Of a stretch of DNA of 64,000 bases, positions 53,251-64,000 are shown piece by piece. The notes under the pieces were generated by a model that saw only the letters and a program-made list of their open reading frames with translations, was not told the DNA's origin and ran no database searches. Position 1 is the stretch's first letter. Each line of letters starts with the position of its first letter. The DNA lies in the NCBI GenBank assembly GCA_902702965.1, contig CACRXP010000140.1:671250-735249 (forward strand). Reading direction: 5' to 3'. This DNA comes from Spirometra erinaceieuropaei. Lineage: Eukaryota; Platyhelminthes; Cestoda; Diphyllobothriidea; Diphyllobothriidae. A program made the position numbers and the translations under genes.

Positions 53251-53493
53251 AAAATGCGCAGGGGACGCCACATACCCGCCCACTTTTGTCACCACTTTAA
53301 AATATCGTCCCGTATGACGAGTCCCCTGAGGCGCAGTGCCTCACAGTTCCCACATGTTGCACGTCGAAACCCACCCTGCGTACGTAGAGTACTACGGTAT
53401 TACATAGTACTCACAGTGACCCCGCCGTACATGTACCCACTAATCAGCAGCCAATATCAAATACACGCGACGCAAATTCATGTGAATGAGTTA

Positions 53494-54395
53494 TTTATTG
53501 TATAAACGAAAAAGGAATTGGAAAATATGTACAATCATAATAAATGTCAGTGCCAGTATATACGTGGACTTCAACATATGTTATGCCATTCAGTTGGGCG
53601 TTCCAGAAGTCCCCGCATCGATGACTGGTTCCTATAATTGAAGAAACACAATTGTTTGGAAAACACATGGTCGACGGAAGGAAATACTTTCAAATTTAAA
53701 TGACAATTTTCACACCAAGTAAGTTCACTGCAGCAGCATGAATGTTTAACCTTAAATATGCAAATTTCATTGATGGTAATTACCGTGTCTTCAGATGGAG
53801 GCAGTGTGGGGCAACGTGTATCAGCGCTAGTCCCTCCAATTGCCTCCCGGCGTTTAGCCCGGCCGCCATACCGGTCCCTCGATCCATGAAACCAATCAAT
53901 GACAGTCTTGCGAACCATTTCGTGGTCGCAATCACCAAAGATAGGGTTCAGGCGAATGGCATCTGAAGTGTTAACAAATGAGGAAACTTACCACACAGGA
54001 GTGCATATAATGGACTACCGACAAAGGAGTGTTTTCCCACTGAGCCACTCCAACAGTAGTTACGGCAAAGGGATGGCCCTAGCAATTTACTCCTTACTGT
54101 TACTTTCTCCAACTGAAACAAGTTGTTTCATCTATAACTCATGGAAAGTAAATAAAGCTGCATATTTACATACCACTTCTTCCCGAAAATCGACATCACG
54201 GTTTAGTTTCCCTTCGAAGTCTTCGTAGGCGTCCTTCGTGCATAGCGGCAAGAGCAGTGCGGGAGGCCTTTGACCGAAAAGGACGGTGGAGGCATGTATT
54301 TGCCTAAGTTTTTCAACCATGAGGGCGCAATGTTGTCGAAATTCCTCATGATGGACCGTCTGATTATGGACTAGTTTGTCTAATTTTTTTACTAA
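53494..54395 (-). CDS. possible spliced gene of unknown function (last two exons)
   Basis: Right exon: minus frame open from about 54390 to 54165 (LDKLVHNQTVHHEEFRQHC, ALMVEKLRQIHASTVLFGQ, DAYEDFEGKLNRDVDFREE), with a donor-like GTAAAT near 54159. Left exon: acceptor TTTGTTAACACTTCAG (about 53978-53963), then AIRLNPIFGDCDHEMVRKTV, IDWFHGSRDRYGGRAKRREA..., a Cys-rich stretch (CCCSELTWCENCHL) and a stop at 53571. The phases agree if the donor is read as TAT|GTAAAT. AATAAA lies at 53499-53494 on this strand. The gene has an intron, so it is not a retrocopy. I recognise no family; it might be a host gene or a DNA transposon protein. Confidence 0.4.
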
Positions 54396-54489
54396 ACAAA
54401 TCTAATCCAACGGCATACAACATGTCCTTATGTAATGGAAAACTCGCCATGACCACTCCCTTATTATAGTCATATTTCTCTGTTTGATC

Positions 54490-54760
54490 TTAACTCATTA
54501 TAGAAACCGAAGAACCAATCCCGGGCGAGGTCTAGAAGAGGACGCCTGATTGGACAAGGGACACGCCGGTTTCCCCCGTGGCGTGTGCGGTTAGATCTTC
54601 TGGCTGCCTGCTTGTGTTTCACTTCTTTTCTTCCTCTTGAGCACTCTTGTGTCTCGTTCCCCCTTCGCTCTCCCGCTATTACCGTTCCCTAATAAACACT
54701 CTCCCTCCTTCAACGAGATCTTCTGATTTGGAACGGTGTTCTGTCTGCTTGCTTGCTACA
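54490..54760 (+). mobile_element. 5' LTR of Ty3/Gypsy element (left edge unclear)
   Basis: Ends in GCTTGCTACA (54751-54760), has a poly(A) signal-like AATAAA at about 54691 and a C/T-rich stretch before it. It is followed by a TGGTGGTAGCGG segment (54765-54776) in the primer-binding position and by gag 26 bases later. No matching 3' LTR is present in the window, so the edge cannot be set by comparison. Confidence 0.5.
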
Positions 54761-54785
54761 AAACTGGTGGTAGCGGTTCTTCTCC

Positions 54786-55593
54786 ATGTCCCACAACCAG
54801 GCTACCGCGAAATCAACCGAAATGCCCGCCAGCGTGGACGTAAGAGAGCTTTGCCAAGCCCTTATGTCTGTCCTGGAGACAAGGCAATCCTCCACGGAAA
54901 CACTGCCTCTGTTGAAACCGGGGGATGATTTCGACGTTTGGTACTCCCAAGCGAACATTCATTTGGCCTCCATTGCGGCCAAAGACCGTGCGCGGTACAT
55001 ATGCCGCCACCTCTCGACGGAGGCACTAACAAAGGCCTCTGCTTTCGGGGTCAAGTTCGACACCGACGCGGATTCGCTGTTGAGCGCCCTTCGGCGCGTT
55101 TTTGCAACGCCCAAGCCCCCCAGTGGACGCGTACAGGCAGTTCTCATCCCGTCTTCAGCTCCCTGGGGAGAGTGCCAGAGAATATTTAGGCTGTCTTCGT
55201 CCTTTGGTATTGGCGGCCTTTCCTGACCAGCCAGCGAGCCTGACTGATGTTGTTCTGGCTGCGCACTTCCGCGCTGAGTTATCGGACGATAACCTGCGCC
55301 GGAAATTGATCAAGAAGCCCAACTTAGCGTCTGAGGCTCTCTTAACCCTGGTGCAGGAGTATGAGGAACGCTACGGTCCCTCAGTCGCTGCGCCATGTTA
55401 TTCCACCTCAGTCGCCCGGAAACGGCAGACTCGGTCAGTGGCGACCCAGACATTCCGGAACTTCACACGTCCATGCCGAGGTCGCCAGGCTCGCGTCGCA
55501 CAAATCTCCAGTGAGTCCTACACCGTTCCTGCTGTTACATCTACCTCCGATTTTCCTGCTCCCATTGTTAACGCAACGGTTGTAGACATACGA
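54786..55593 (+). pseudogene. Gypsy gag-like region, frameshifted
   Basis: The first frame (MSHNQATAKSTEM..., with PGDDFDVWYSQANIHLASI and RYICRHLSTEALTKASAFGV) runs to about 55115. The continuation (AYRQFSSRLQLPGESAREYL, LVLAAFPDQPASLTDVVLAA, LTLVQEYEERYG) lies in another frame, so there is a single shift near 55110-55125. The content is like Gypsy gag capsid regions of flatworm and fish elements. No zinc knuckle is seen before the protease. Confidence 0.65.
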
Positions 55594-58500
55594 TAGGCGT
55601 TCCTTGTTGACACGGGGGCAGCCTGCTCTTTGCTAAACCCCCAGGGTTTCACCCGCACCTGGCTACAACAGACCGAAATTTCCCATAGACATCCCCGTAT
55701 TGTAGCGGCGAACGGTATGCCACTTTCCTGCTCCTCACTAGTCGACGTGCCATTGCGCCTGGGCTCATCTGAGTTTACCCACCCCTTCTACGTCTGTCCG
55801 GATATTCAGTGGCAGGGTATTTTAGGCGCAGATTTTCTCTATGCTCACCGTTTCTGCGTCGATTTTGCGGCCGGTCAACTCACCTCTAAGTCGACTACAA
55901 TCCCCTTTTATTTTCCCCATGCCCCTGACCCCCAGCTGTTGTGCGACTCAGTCGAGCTCCACCCTCCCCAGCCTTCCGACCTGGTATATTTGGTTCCCGA
56001 CTCTCCCGGGTTCTCCTCTGAACAGATCACCGCTGTTCGTAACCTTATATTCAAAAACTCCGCTGCGTTCGCATGGGATGGTGAACCCCTTGGTAGAACG
56101 AGTGTATTGCAACATACTATCGACACGGGTTCAGCTCGACCAATCCTTCAACCCCCCCGCCGCGTACCCGTGCATTTCCAGAAACAGTTAGAGCAAACAA
56201 TCAAAGACATGCTGGACAAGCACGTCATTCGCCCCTCGTCCTCATACTGGGCCTCTTCAATCGTCCTCGCTAAAAAGAAAAACGGATCTTTGCGATTGTG
56301 TGTTGATTACCGGAAGTTAAATGCCGTAACCGTCAAAGATTCCTTCTCACTTCCACGCATTGACACCACCCTAGAGGCACTCGCAGGAGCTGCATGCTTC
56401 TCCACACTCTATTTGCAGTCCGGCTACTGGCAGGTGGAAATGGCTCCCGAGGATAGGCCTAAGACTGCATTTTCCATTCCCTCTGGGTTGTGTGAGTTTG
56501 AAACTATGCCCTTTAGCTTGGCAAACGCGCCTGCTACCTTTCAACGTTTGATGGCCTCGGTCTTACGGGATTTATGCCCTACCGCGTGTTTGGTCTACCT
56601 GGACGATGTCATCGTACACGGGTCTACCGTCGAGTCCCACCTTGATAACCTGCAAACCTTCTTTAACTGTCTACAGGCCGTAGGCCTTAAACTGAACCCG
56701 GCTAAATGCTGTTTTCTCAAAAAGTCTGTTCCTTTCTTGGGTCACATCGTCTCAACTGAAGGGGTAAAGACGGATCCCGCGAAGACAGAGCAAATACGCA
56801 GTTGGCCGCAACCGACGTCAGTTTCCGAGTTGCGCAGTTTCCTCGGTCTGGCCTCCTATTATCGCCGGTTCATTAAAGATTTCGCACACATAGCTGCACC
56901 CCTAAATCGTCTCACTAGCAAGCAGAACGCATTTAACTGGTCCGACGAGTGTGAGCGTTCCTTTGAGGAACTCAAACGGCGGTTGATCTCCCCTCCCCTG
57001 TTGGCCTTTCCCAACATATCCGAGTCAACCCCACCTTTCATCTTGGACACTGATGCATCAGATGTAGCCATTGGGACGGTCTTGTCTCAACAGCAAACCG
57101 ATGGACTGGACCATCCCCTCATTTTTGCCAGTCAGACGCTCACCACGCCTGAGCGTAACTACTCTACCACTCGCAAGGAGCTTCTAGCCGTCGTCACCTT
57201 TGTCAAGAAATTCCATCACTATCTCGCCGGCAAACAGTTCATTTTACGCACCGACCACCAGGCGCTGCGCTGGTTGGAAAACTTCAAGGATCCGACCGGT
57301 CAACTCGCTCGCTGGCAGGCAGACCTCTTGGAATATTCTTACACTGTCATCCATCGGGCCGGTAAAAAGCATCAGAATGCCGATGCCTTATCTCGCCGAG
57401 CACAAACATCACCACCGACCGCAACATACGCCCCAGCAACTGCGATAACGTTTGGCACTCCCGACCACTCAGGGTGGGCGTCGGCTCAAGCTTCAGATCC
57501 CTACATATCTCTTATCTATGATCGGTTGCGTCAGGGTGCGCCAAAACAGTCAAGCGAAGAAATGAAGGGCTCCAGCTGGGAAGCTCGCTGTCTTTGGTCA
57601 GCGTGGAACAGCCTTCGCCTCTGTGACGGCGTGCTTTTTCTTCAATATTCTCCCACCGACCCCCGTCGTTTGGTTTTGCCGCATGATGCGATCCATCCCA
57701 CACTTTCCCGTCTTCATGTTGATCTGGGACACGCTGGTCAAGCTCGTACGGACACCGCCGCGCGTCAGCGTTTCTGGTGCCCGAATCAACGGCGGATCAT
57801 TCAGGACATTTGTAACACGTGCCCTGTATGTGCCGAAGTCAAAAATCCCAACCCTACACAACGCGCACCACTGCAGCCCATTCAGGCGGGTTACCCGAAT
57901 GAAATTGTTGGCGTCGATCTGATGGGTCCTATGCCCCCTTCCCCCAGCGGAAATCGTTATATCTTAGTTTTAGTCGACTTTTTCACCAAGTGGTGTGAAG
58001 CGGTACCCCTTCCACAAGCCGACGCCATCACCGTCGCTAAGGCCATCCTTAGCGAGTGGATCTGTCGCAATGGGGTGCCTGAGCGGCTCCATTCAGGCCA
58101 GGGTGCTCAGTTCGAGTCCCGGCTGATGGGAGAACTCTGCGAACTTCTTCATATTCGTAAATCTCGTTCTACCCCATGGCACCCTCAAGGCAATGGACAA
58201 GTAGAGCGCAAGAATAGGACTCTCAGAGGTTTGATCCAATTTTTCGTTAACGGTTGCCCTGGTTCCTCTTGAGATGTCGCCCTCCCTCAGTGCCTTCATG
58301 CCTACTGTTCCGCCACGCACTCGTCAACGGGTCATACGCCGTTTGCCCTTATGTACGGCCGCGAAGTCCGTCTTCCACTGGACACTTCCTGTCCCCTTCC
58401 ACTTCCGTTCCCCGAGCCTCCCCACGAGTTTGTGCGAAACCTCCGAGCTAACCTATACCGTACACACGAGCTTGCTCGCACCTATCTCTCTACGGCCCAT

Positions 58501-58929
58501 CAGCGACAAAAAGAGTACTATGATCGTCGTGCGCACGGTGCACCTTACCAACCTGGCGACAAAGTATTCTGGTTTCAGGATAGGTTGCCTCCTGGGTCAG
58601 CCGACAAGTTCTCCACGCATTGGATAGGGCCTTTCGTTGTTGTGGAAGTCCCTTCAGAAGCTCTTTGTATCCTCAGGGCCTCTGATGATCCAGAGGGTCC
58701 CACCTTTGCAGCTCACTTCAACAAGCTCAAACCATATGCCCTATATGATGGCTCTTGCGGCCCTGTCTCTTCGGAGTTACCTTCATTCCCCTCCGCGGAG
58801 TTGCCGCACCCTTCCACGGATCCCTCTTCAATCGTCTCCGTCCCCACTTCTCCTCCCGCTCCACCAGTCCCTACGTCCCCCACTAGTGTGGTCGCATCTC
58901 CTTTGCCCCATCCTCGGATGGACTTGGTT
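55594..58929 (+). pseudogene. Ty3/Gypsy pol (protease, RT, RNase H, integrase), disabled
   Basis: A TAG at 55594-55596 directly precedes the protease (FLVDTGAACSLL). An 880-residue open frame follows from 55630: RT with DYRKLNAVTVKDSFSLPRID and YLDD (residues 323-326, 56596-56607); RNase H with FILDTDASDVAIG and LLAVVTFVKKFHHYLAG; an integrase zinc-binding segment (HVDLGH...CNTCPVC) and core start VGVDLMGP. The codon at 58096-58098 gives Gly in LHSGQGAQFES where this family has the second catalytic Asp. The Glu is present (NGQVERKNRTL). A TGA at 58270-58272 interrupts, then the same frame continues (TPFALMYGREVRLPL, YYDRRAHGAPYQPGDKVF) into a GPY/F-like module (WIGPFVVVEVPSEALCIL). Where the element ends and LINE sequence begins is unclear. 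Confidence 0.85.
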
Positions 58930-59269
58930 GAATGTAACCGACCGCATCTGGGTTCCTATCACCTCGAGACTGGTTTTCAATTTCGCCACTTATTTGCCTT
59001 ATTCAAGGCCACATACATGCCAGTCCTGACCGATTCGCCTACTTACCCCTTCATGAAATCCGTTATACAATGCCATATACAGCTGTCATTTATTTCGGCC
59101 CTGTTGATGTCCGACTGTAATCCATTCTATACCGCCACATGCAGGCCAGCCCTGCCCGCATTTTTCTGTTTCTATTTTTTCGAGGGTTTTTTTCTCCTGT
59201 AAACTTAGTCCAATCATTTCTAAATTTTTGTATGGAGTTTTTTTTCACCCCTCGCTTATCATTTTTCTT
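58930..59269 (+). other. junction of Gypsy 3' end and LINE 3' UTR
   Basis: The frame stays open to 59202 but loses pol features after the Pro/Ser-rich tail. It contains two related blocks (CCACATACATGCCAGTCCTGACC at about 59009 and CCACATGCAGGCCAGCCCTGCCC at about 59136). No LTR was recognised. Confidence 0.4.
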
Positions 59270-59417
59270 AACGGTCTTCTAATCTCAAAAACTATGACTT
59301 GCTCTTTGTACAGATTTTGCCTACCTCGTCTAAAATTCGCATGTAAATTTATTTTTGCTTGCTTTGATGGGACCCCAACGGGTCTTTAATAAAAATAATT
59401 TAATTTAATTTAATTTG
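59270..59417 (+). mobile_element. 3' end of a LINE-A-family copy, tail (AATTT)n
   Basis: AAAACTATGACTTGCTCTTTG...GCCTACCTCGTCTAAAATTCGC...GGGACCCCAACGGGTCTTTAATAAAAATAA matches 51835-51945 closely; the tail is TTTAATTTAATTTAA instead of (TCTA)n. It may be the end of LINE A itself, cut off from its RT at 53105, or an independent insertion. Confidence 0.75.
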
Positions 59418-62400
59418 CCGATATTGCCGATATTGCGCTCGGTATCATCTTTGAACTAGGCACTTGCTTTCGTTTGCCAGAGATTATTGGTGAGTAGATT
59501 GGGGTGAATGTATAGGAGAGGTGTTGTTATGTTGAAAGACATCAACATCACAATTGGTCGAATTTCGTACGGAATTAACTATGTCCTGACGTGGTGAGGC
59601 CGCAGGTGATGTTGTAAAAGACGTATTCAGCATGAAAACAGAGGTCGTCACATCAGTATTTGTTTTCAACGTCTTCAAGTTGTTCAGTCTTCTCTGCATT
59701 GGTGTGACGTTCAGAGAAACTGTACAATGCCATTTACAACAGGGTGCTCTATGTATCTCCTTCCTCGACAATATAAAATCAACTTCTATCAAGGAGGAGA
59801 GAGTAACAGCTGAGCGAGCATAATCATCTAGCTTGAGTGCCCCTGAAACCCAAGCTACAACTTTGCAGAAACAAACATGCCCCCTCAGTGACAGATACGT
59901 GTTTTGGAATATTATAAAGTGTGGGACTGTGCTTAGGTTTTATCTTCTCCTCAGGTTCGGGACTTATTGCCACAGTAACTTTAAACGCTTGTTTATTAAC
60001 TCTCTCGGAGTTCCTGTTCATATCGCATATGTCAAAGGATCCTGTGTTTGGTCAGATAGTGTTCTGTTACGACTAGTAGAGGCATATTTTTGAACGACCA
60101 AAGGGTCAAAAGGTTCAACATGGGCTCGTGAAATTTTTGTGCTAACCATATCTAGAGAGGCTACGGAGACATGCTGGCACCCTCTGTGTCTTAATCTATC
60201 ATTTTAGTACTCAGAGATGGTGGGGAAGATGTGAACTTTGGTCTTGTAACAAGCCACTTCCGAGGGACAACAAGAAACTAGACAAGTTTTCCTTTGATGT
60301 ACGAAGATCGAAATAATGCTAATTTGCAACAATACGTACGGAACAGCAAATATTGGTGTACGTTTTCTACAGTAAATAGAAAGAAACGGTCTGGCATGGC
60401 ATAGACACATAATTGCTACGCAACATACATCTAATTTATCAGACTGTCTGAGTAGGCAGGCCGAAATTATGCGCGGGAATAAAAAGTGACATTTAAGAAG
60501 AACCCAATCGAAAGTACGCATTAGTCATCTAGGAATATCGAAGCAAGGGCAAAGCCTCACCTATCCTTGAGAATGATCTGTACGACTTTCCATTAAAAAC
60601 AACCCTAGACATAAAACCTAAACGTTACCCCAGGCCTAACCCTAGCCCTAACAATAAATCCAGACCAGAGCCACGCGCCTGATCCTGCGCGACCGTGTTG
60701 CGCTATAGAGAGGGCGAAGAAATCATCTGCCTAATCTGAATCCTCAGATTTTTTCTACTAGGCTTAACCTCCTGCTAACTTTGAGTTAAAATCGATCTAT
60801 TTCATTCTTTCCTTGGGAGAGTAACCCTGTTAAATAAACGGCCAGATGGTCTCTATTCAGTAGCCGTTTTCCATTTTAAATTAGCTTTGCGTAATGTTCG
60901 TTCTCAGGAATCATTTTGAGTGGTCTAATTTTACGAGCTTCTTGTTATATCCACCAGTAGGATGGCGCCAGTTCTGTTTGGAATAAAAGACAGGCAGGAA
61001 ACAAGAGAACAGCTTTACTGCGTCAGTTACCCTGTGTACATCAACTCATAATCCTTCCGTCCGTGGCTTCGTATTTAAGGGTTCAGCCTTTGTCTGGTTT
61101 GCGTGTTCTTATCGGTTTGGTCCTGAGCGCCCGCATGGGCAGGCCCTCGCGTGCTGCTGACTCCTGGAGGTCGCGCGTGACTCAGCGGCGTGCTTATGTC
61201 TGGCTGGCATGCTGGGTTCCTAGGCGAGGCTGTCCTGCCGGTTTGCGGTTCTTTGTCAGGCGTGACCTCCGGACGACAGGAACGGTGATTCATGTTCTGG
61301 GCCGTCCGAACACTTCCTTTTCGGAAATGTAAAATTGTCCGGCGCAAAGAGTAAAGCTCAGTCCAATAGATTTAATTTCAGTTTGGCTTACTGAAACATT
61401 CAGATAGGTACGAAACATGGCTAGCTCAATACATACCTTTCCATCGGTTGCGTTGCCGCGAGTCCAAACACACGCTTTCTAGGTATTCTTCGATTGCGAT
61501 TATACAACGGACCGACACTTGCATGCTTGTTTGCTCTCTCTTGTCCATCGGTGCGTACGGAAGCCCAACTATTACCAGCCTGAGTCCTGTTCGCGAATCC
61601 TGCTCTTCGTTCGAGGACATGGGGTGATTTGGAGAAGTGGAGTCGTTTTATGTCTAGCTCTCGGACTTCTGTTTTCCGTTTTTGTGTGGAGGCATATCCA
61701 CACTCATATCCCTCACCGTTATGCGAATTGTTTAGCGGTGGCACTGTTTGTTCGGCGGCCAAGATTTCGCGTACGAGGCAGGTCTTAGGGTTTTTCACCC
61801 GTGATCGTGCTCTCTGCATCCAGTTCTTTCGTCGGGGATCTAATATGAGATGGATTCCTATTCGGCTGTGCGTTCTTATCCGATATGCTGCTGCAAGGCT
61901 GCTCCTCTAATAACTTAAACTTTGTTCTCTACCATTATAAGCCAACAATAAAGTAGCTTGTGTTACAAAATACCAGAAGAAAAACTATTAAAAGCATCCC
62001 AGAAAGTGTAGATTTGGCTGACTGAAAGTAGTGTATAGCAGGCGTGTTATTTGTTTCGAAACCTTTACACCACTTCAATTTCAGGTATGCACTTATAAAC
62101 CTCAGCTATTATGACTTCCTAAAAGGGCGGCGACTTCCCACAAATTTCCAGACTATAAAGAAAGTTTCAACTAGAAGGTGTAACAGTTTAAAATACCGCT
62201 GCTGGTTAACTGAGATCCAAAAGTTTCATTGATACAGCGGATCATATAAACTTATGAAAATCTTCATAAACCTAGCCAAGCTGATGAGACATTTAAATGG
62301 GTTTGCTCATTAGGCTGCAGAACCACCTGTGTACACGGTGTTGATGATATGCCCTCCGGAGTTACTAGTCCATAGCAGTGGTCTACAAGGTTCTGCGCTA

Positions 62401-64000
62401 CGGGAGTCGTTCTCACTTATTCTCATTAACGTTCAGTTAAAGGCGACTTCCAAGGGCATCTTAACACATGCGAAGTGTGTTGAAATGTTACACGGAAACG
62501 AGATTACGCCTTCTTCAAAAAGAAGGTACTGTCCTTATCTAAATAGTGGATGAACGAGAAAGTGTATTAAAAGATAAGAAGTTTCAGGAATTTGCTGATA
62601 TCTAAAATGAAGCGTATAAATGCGCCTACATGCGACATCAACTTACTGTCTATTTTCACTAGCAAAGTCCCGCTCTAGCGTGAGAACTTTGGCTGCTGCT
62701 AATCTGGTAGCAACTGAAACAAACAGCGCATGCTGCGATCAGGATACAGGGATATTTGTTTCATGATTCATCAACAATTCCATCACTCTTACTATTAGCA
62801 CTTTCACTTGATATGCAAAATTTTACTAGGTGAGTCATGAATATTTCCTACTGTCATGGGCTCGCTACTACTCTAGGGACACGGACCTCTTGAAAGGAGT
62901 TTAGCGACAGCGAAGTAAATGCACTTAATATGCAGTCGACAGCCAACATTATGATACCTGACGCATTTCGTCAACGTTCTGTTGCGTCAAGGTCATTGCC
63001 CTTCTCTGGATGCGGTTCCAGAAGTATTGATTTGGCAAGTGACCGGTTGCACCAAGCGCAAGCGCCTGCGTTCAGATGGTCGCGGTCGTCTTCATCGCAC
63101 TAGAGAATGTCCGCCGCCAGTTAAGGTGACAAACGAAACTTGGATACAGTCAAAGACATATTAAAGTAAATGACGCCTTGTCTCCCACTCCAGTGAAAAC
63201 AACGTACCACTATCAGTAAGCGCCCTGGCCTAGCCGACGGCCATTTCTGTCTGATAGAGAGACTCAAGTTTTTGTACACAAGAGATTCCTTATTTTGGTG
63301 CCTTATATACTATCCTACTAAACTGGAATTTGTTTGGCGATTGTGTCATTTTGAATGATTAACTGGGAAATTTTGACATTGTAATGCCAGGGCAAAGGCA
63401 AAATATGCGGATTTTGCAAGAAAAATCGGGAATTTAATAAGACGGTCACCGTTCGTCATTATCACCTAGAATGTTTTGGTCGAAACTACGAGCCTGGTAA
63501 CCCCAGGGAGAATGCCCAGGGAATTACCAGCTTTCTCGGGACGACTTTTTTTCGCATACCATGGCAGGAGACTTATAAGACTCAGTTGTCACAAGTGGTC
63601 TTCCCGGCAGAACATACGTAATCTCCCACCTTGCACATATCAACGTTCTCGGATGTTGTAAAATGAATTACCTATTCCGTACTGAATGGCTTTACTGCTG
63701 CTTACTTTTCCAAATTTTTTTCCTTTGCCTTTCGTTACTGCACATCTTTTTAGTTCTCATAATTTCGGTCGGACATTTACCGATTAGAGTGAGCAAGCGG
63801 TCTACAGGCAGTAGATGAAAAAAGGAAACTCTATTAAACAAACCGTTATCATTTCGCTAGATTGTTCGGATCATTTTTTGAACCTAACACTAGGACTCTT
63901 AACAGATAACGGTATTTAACGCAGAAAGGTTACTGTCTTTATATGATGAAATCACTGCGAAACCACATAGCAGTTAGAATCAATGGCTTCGGTTCCGTCG
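59418..64000. other. no recognised gene; short telomere-like patch
   Basis: 60600-60655 has AAACCTAAACGTTACCCC...CCTAACCCTAGCCCTAAC. A G/C-richer segment at 61050-61330 resembles the composition of Penelope terminal regions (a GTATTTAAGGGTT block also occurs at 8738) but shows no endonuclease motif. Other frames up to 132 codons (61819-61421 minus, 61629-61910 plus) have no motif I recognise. Confidence 0.35.

Noticed and set aside
61060..61350. Fourth Penelope-like terminal region
   Set aside because: Shares composition and a GTATTTAAGGGTT block with the 8.7 kb copy but shows no endonuclease or hammerhead motif.

Overview
The window looks like intergenic, transposon-packed DNA from a parasitic flatworm. 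A diphyllobothriid-type tapeworm (the Spirometra / Schistocephalus / Dibothriocephalus group) is my best guess. This is inferred from the element repertoire: CR1- and RTE-like LINEs, a LINE whose reverse transcriptase carries C2H2 fingers, Penelope-like elements, tRNA-derived SINEs and degenerate TTAGGG satellites. AT-rich DNA, splice-like exon borders and AATAAA signals show it is eukaryotic. The species cannot be fixed from sequence alone. Two assembly gaps are present (35294-35357 and 51394-51829).

Layout. 1-9.8 kb: a SINE, a secreted cystatin-like gene (1284-1727), Penelope and RTE relics, two abutting SINEs, a second Penelope relic and a LINE 3' fragment. 9.8-13.1 kb: an inverted-duplication arm running into a 3 kb telomere-like array. 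13.7-16.8 kb: a 5'-truncated zinc-finger LINE on the minus strand. 17.7-22.3 kb: SINE copies, two blocks of a ~135 bp tandem repeat and a second cystatin-like gene (21579-21956). 23.6-25.7 kb: SINE plus a second zinc-finger LINE relic. 27.1-27.8 kb: a CR1-like fragment split by a large ATC/CAG microsatellite. 29.2-33 kb: candidate exons, a third Penelope relic and SINEs. 34-36.9 kb: the inverted partner of the first array and arm. 38.7-39.3 kb: a Merlin-type transposase relic. 40.8-42.2 kb: another degenerate telomere-like stretch. 42.2-48.5 kb: an old LINE on the minus strand, interrupted by a SINE and by a younger CR1-like LINE. 48.5-53.1 kb: a plus-strand LINE with an intact ORF1 and a second copy of the same family nested in it. 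53.5-54.4 kb: a possible spliced minus-strand gene. 54.5-58.9 kb: a Ty3/Gypsy element with disabling mutations. 59.4-64 kb: essentially empty.

The only convincing host genes are the two cystatin-like genes. They share a signal peptide, two cysteines and a conserved core, but only the first keeps the canonical QxVxG protease-binding motif. Most long open frames elsewhere are element proteins or artefacts of translating 6-bp and 3-bp repeats. The most interesting structures are the Penelope 3' ends with hammerhead-ribozyme-like folds, the inverted telomere-like arrays with shared flanks, the layered LINE insertions whose host reading frame can be followed across the insertion, and a microsatellite that grew inside a LINE coding region.
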